A DNA stretch of 64,000 bases from assembly GCA_947579665.1 (NCBI GenBank), contig OX388348.1, positions 12,028,001 through 12,092,000 of the forward strand, given 5' to 3'. The notes under the pieces were generated by a model. That model saw nothing but the letters and a program-made list of their open reading frames with translations, had not been told where the DNA came from and made no database searches. Positions 60,006 through 64,000 of this stretch are shown here, piece by piece. The stretch's first letter is position 1. Each line of letters opens with the position of its first letter. Origin of the DNA: Sympetrum striolatum. Taxonomy: Eukaryota; Arthropoda; Insecta; Odonata; Libellulidae. A program made the position numbers and the translations under genes.

Positions 60006-63000
60006 AATGAAGAATGGGAACTCGATTACTTTTTTACAATGGTGAATGATAAATGTTGTTGTTTAATATGCTTTACCTCGGTAACCATTGCTTAAAAAGG
60101 TAATCTGGGGAGACATTTTTTAGCTTTACATAACAAGCATCAAACAGATTATCCTCCAATTCTGAACTGAGAAAACATAAAGTTAGGGATCTTAAAACTC
60201 CATTAACAAATAAACAAAGTGTTTTTAAAAAGCCAAAGTTGAAGTCACAAGCAGTAACTACTGCATCATTCAAAGTAAGCTATTTGCAAAAAAGTAACCC
60301 ATTTCCGAATGGGAATTTGCGAAGGAACTTGTTTTTGAAATGTTAGATTCACTTTTAAACGATTTTAAGAACGAGAGTGGAATTGTTGCTGCAATTAAAG
60401 GTCTACAATTGTCTCGAAACAGAGTGATGCGACGAACTGAAGTGACGAGTGGGAATGTAAAAGAGCAGTTATGTAATGATTTCAATAGATGTTCTTGTTT
60501 TTCCCCTCAGTGTGATGAATCGACAGATGTAAGTGAAACAGCACAATTACTAGTTTTGTTCGTATGGTTATTTTTGTTCGTATGGTTGATGTTGAATTTA
60601 TTTCATGTGATAAGTGACAATAACTTGTTTTCATTCTTATGGTTTTTAAGTATTTTACATCTAAAGAAGAATTGTTGGGTATGATTTCTTTGAAGGAAAG
60701 GATTATAAGTGTAGACATATTCAAAGCCTTTAAAAACTTGCTCAATGATTTGAAAGTATCACTTTTTAAATTAGTCTCAAAACAATGGATGGCACAGCTG
60801 CAATGATAAGTTGCAAAAATGGATTTATAGCTCAATGTCAAAATGAAGATGAATTCCCAGCCTTTTTGAGCTATCACAGCACAATTTACCAGCAAGTGTT
60901 AGCTAGCAAGGGACTAAATACAAAAGAGGTAACGGACAATTTAAAATTGTTAATTCAATTCAAGGAAGTTCCCTCAAACGACGTCTCTTCCAACTGCAGC
61001 TCGATGAAGGCCAACCTGAATTATTACTACATACCAATGCAAGGGCGTCGCCAGGCACTGGGCTAGGGGGGGGCAAGCTGCTAGATAAAAGGAAAAATGC
61101 CTAACTTACAGGGGCTAGTTTATTCATGTCCACTTCTTACTACAAATATGTCAAATCTTTCGAAAACTACATTTATTGAAAACTAGAGGAGTTTAACGCT
61201 TATATGGCCAACTCATTAAACTTACCAAGATAGTGGTTTACATAAGCAAACTATTGGAAACTTATCATAAGTTTTGTTTGGATTTCTAGTTTGGTTACGT
61301 CCAATTTCTATTAAAAATTAAATTTTTTCGATGCTTAAGTATTTTGATGCTGTAGATATATACTTCCCGAGTCTTTGAGAGTCCTTTCTTCCAAGAGGTT
61401 GCCAAGCGTGAAAAGGAAAAAAATAGTTACGGTTATTTGACAAGCGATATAAAACGTCTCAATAAATCACCACATTGGTGCACCCATCCTTATTTGAACA
61501 TCTTTCGTTATTATACTATATCATCAGCAGCTTTCTTAGGAATGACTTGACCCGTTGCTTTTAAAATTACCTCCTCTTCTAAGAAACAAAAAATCATTTA
61601 TATCAGATTAAATTTTCTGGTAGGCTTACAATTAAGCCTTACATTTCGTTATTTATGTATTAGCCAAGTATCCAATTGAATGCGTCACATACCGGAGAGT
61701 AAAAATTCGGGTGCATTAAAATATTCTGTAGACTCTTGATTATAGTTGATATTATAATTGAATTTGCAGAAATCAAGTTGGAAAAAATGAAGACGTCAAC
61801 TTACAATTATTTAGACTAAGTAATAGGTAGTTTAACCAGCAGAGAGATGGTACAAAACCTTGTCTTAAGCACTGAGTGTTCAAAGGAAACAAAAGTTTCC
61901 ACGAATTGAAATTTTGAATGGGCATTGCATAATCAGATATGAGATTCGTGGGATTCTATCACAAGAGAAAAAATTGGCTGCATCGGAAAGCAAGCTGAAG
62001 AATTTAAGTCACAGTTTTAAAAGTTTCTCAAATTTATTTCAAGTCACAGTTCCGATAAATATGTGCGTAACTTACGCGCACAATACCTTTCAGCTGACTG
62101 ATTTGCTTCCAAAATGGTATATCATTAATAATATCATCGAAAATTAATTTTTACTGATATCTTGTTTTGCTCCAATACTTTTACAAATTTCTACGGAAAC
62201 CCGGTTATTGAATTATTTTTGTAACTATGCAGCAAATTAACGGGTAATTATAAAATAAGGATCAGTATATTTAATATCATTCCGAGTAATGAAGAGTCTA
62301 CTGTACAGACTTTTAATCGTCCAGAATGCTTAACAAAGGAACCAGTTCCTTTGGAATTGTCGCTAAACTCATCTTGAGATGTGCCCTCCGATAACATCCC
62401 TAAAATAATAGAATCCTAAATTATGCAACTAATAATGGTCATTTTACAAAAAACTACATAGACATTAATTTACGTTTTCCCGATAGAGGCCTCGAGCTAT
62501 TAGCGGACTGTGAAAATATTTTCGGATGTCCATCTGTACCTTATGAAATCCAAACTAAACTCTCCTTCGAACTGTTCCCTGTGAATTTCTCAAATGCGCT
62601 ATTCACGAGCCTAGCTTTGCATTCACACCCTCAAAACAGTCACATGCAACAGATCTAACTGAGCGTTTTATCAACCTGTTTGTCCCTCAAACGTAATCTT
62701 AATCTCTGTTTTCAGGTTGTAAATTTCGAATTACTTCTCTAATGTTCCCTTGTGTTTTTGCGAGGAATAAACGAATCAGCACTTTCGAATTCTTCTCATG
62801 GGAATCTTATCTTATGGTTTGAGTCATTTAACAAAAGGATATGGTTAAGAAGTGCATGCGTTGTGAATTGTGTGCGAAACACTCGTAGCGTCCCATTGAT
62901 ATCAATGTCGGCTCTAGGCCTGCTCTGCTACCGAAAACATCAACTTAGCTGTAATCGGGGCCATATTAACTGGCATGCAAAGCTTTCGCTGAATTTATCA

Positions 63001-64000
63001 AGCAAATGATTGGGGTTTTGTACTCTTCAGCAGAAAAAAGCACAGAGCTAGTCATAGGACTTGACTCGCTGCGCCACTGCTTGGGCCTTTTTGCAAAATA
63101 CTCACCGCAAAACTTTCTTACGTCCATTTTGATAGGAAAACGAAAAAAAACTGATTCTTCTGCGGGCGATTGTCGTACGATACTCAAGGAAGTTTGAGAG
63201 AGAGGTCATAATCGCATAACCTCGCACTCGGATCGCATCGAGAGGCAGTTCTAACTACATTGTTCACCCTGAAACCGAACTTTTCCTCTCTTGGGAGGGA
63301 AGGGGCGAAGGAAAGGAGGGATGGCTGTTGACTCTGCTGCAAAGTATTGTTGAAATATTTCTGCTGCGCTGGAGTTATAAATGAATTTCCTACGAGGAAG
63401 TACTTTTCCCATCACTGGTGTTTACACGTGCCAAAACTTGACTTTGTTTTGGGTCTAAATTCTTTTCAAATACGCTCGCGCCTAAAAATTGTTTCTACAA
63501 CACATCCCGAACCAAAATACGAATGGGTCTCCAGGGGGGGGGGCAGCTGCCCCCCCTGCCCCCCTCTGGCGACGCCCATGTACCAATGTCAGATGGCTAA
63601 GCAGAGGTAAGTTTCTGCAGCAATTTTGTGATTTATTGCCTGAAATTATAGATTTTCTTCATGAACAAGATGGAAACTGTGAAAATTTTATTGATAAAAT
63701 TTGGCTTAGCGGCTTTGCATTTCTTACTGATTTTACTTCAATATTAAGTCATTTAAATTTAGGATTACAAGGTAAAAATAAAACGATATTTGATATTATT
63801 AGCTGCATAGATGCATACAAAACAAAATTTATTTTGCTAAAAGATGATCTGTAACGAAATAAACTGAATCATTTTTCAAATATGGCGGGCAACCTACAAA
63901 AACATGAAGATATAAATTATAAGTTTGACAAATACGCCGCGGAAATCCAAAAAGTAATTGAAGATTTTGAGGTAAGATCCCCAGATTTTGAAAAAATTAA
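60006..64000 (+). pseudogene. hAT transposase-like gene (GTF2IRD2/ZBED5 type), split and broken
   Basis: From 60,006: EEWELDYFFTMVNDKCCCLI with a BED-like Cys pair and GNLGRHFLALHNKH, interrupted by TAA. Then EMLDSLLNDFKNESGIVAAI, CDESTDVSETAQLLVF (a conserved acidic core with the first catalytic Asp), a 17 bp local duplication near 60,555, and MISCKNGFIAQCQNEDE with YHSTIYQQVLASK. A 2,541 bp insertion follows. On the other side the frame resumes with NVRWLSRGKFLQQFCDLLPE, GFAFLTDFTSILSHLNLGLQ and an in-frame TAA at 63,852-63,854, then KHEDINYKF and runs off the window. The order is that of GTF2IRD2/ZBED5-like hAT proteins. Removing the insertion and one duplication restores LLLHT-NVRWLSRG. 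The carboxy-terminal dimerisation region lies beyond the window. Confidence 0.82.
61040..63580. mobile_element. Nested hAT-type element, 2,541 bp, 8 bp TACCAATG duplication
   Basis: TACCAATG at 61,032-61,039 and 63,581-63,588 flanks ends CAAGGGCGTCGCCAG and (complement) CATGGGCGTCGCCAG, then G-rich tracts on both sides. An 8 bp duplication and CA-starting ends are hAT features. Inside I find no transposase; the short frames (for example 63,006-63,197) are not recognisable, so this copy is non-autonomous. Confidence 0.85.

Noticed and set aside
63006..63197. Short frame inside the nested hAT element as a transposase piece
   Set aside because: No hAT motifs; the element looks non-autonomous.

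Overview
The window looks like AT-rich, intron-containing arthropod genomic DNA, most likely from an insect. The evidence is a spliced gene of the DUF4806 type and several repeat families common in arthropods: PIF/Harbinger, hAT, a Penelope-like retroelement with a hammerhead-like ribozyme, a non-LTR retrotransposon and a tRNA-derived SINE. I see no bacterial-style operons, no rRNA and no functional tRNA gene. Most coding signals are broken, so the window is mainly repeat-rich intergenic DNA. The species cannot be named from the sequence.

Region by region. 0.8-4 kb: a broken orphan coding unit, then a multi-exon DUF4806-type gene with a poly(A) signal; it carries two lesions and may be a pseudogene. 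4-7.2 kb: short repeats, including about three copies of a ~179 bp unit. 7.6-9.9 kb: a decayed Harbinger transposase whose intron holds a broken MADF/BESS-type gene on the opposite strand. 10.6-11 kb: a broken TTF-finger hAT-type coding unit. 16.5-17.5 kb: a non-LTR reverse transcriptase remnant.

18-45.8 kb: the main feature, an imperfect inverted repeat with arms of about 11 kb meeting near 29.6 kb. The arms are bounded outside by homopyrimidine and homopurine minisatellites. They carry exon-like units with strong GTAAGT donors, a ~230 bp tandem array (about 11 copies in one arm, 3 in the other), a tRNA-like SINE in both, and one near-identical block that suggests arm-to-arm gene conversion. 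The right arm alone holds a 5,280 bp transposon whose exact empty site survives in the left arm. One reading is two head-to-head copies of an unrecognised multi-exon gene; another is a large fold-back duplication.

46.5-64 kb: two related miniature inverted-repeat elements next to a decayed BiP/HSP70 pseudogene, a SINE fragment, a Penelope-like element with inverted ends, a broken orphan family protein (56.1-57.0 kb), a Harbinger-type miniature element (TTA target duplication) inside a ~210 bp tandem repeat, and a ZBED/GTF2IRD2-like hAT pseudogene split by a 2,541 bp hAT-type insertion with an 8 bp target duplication.
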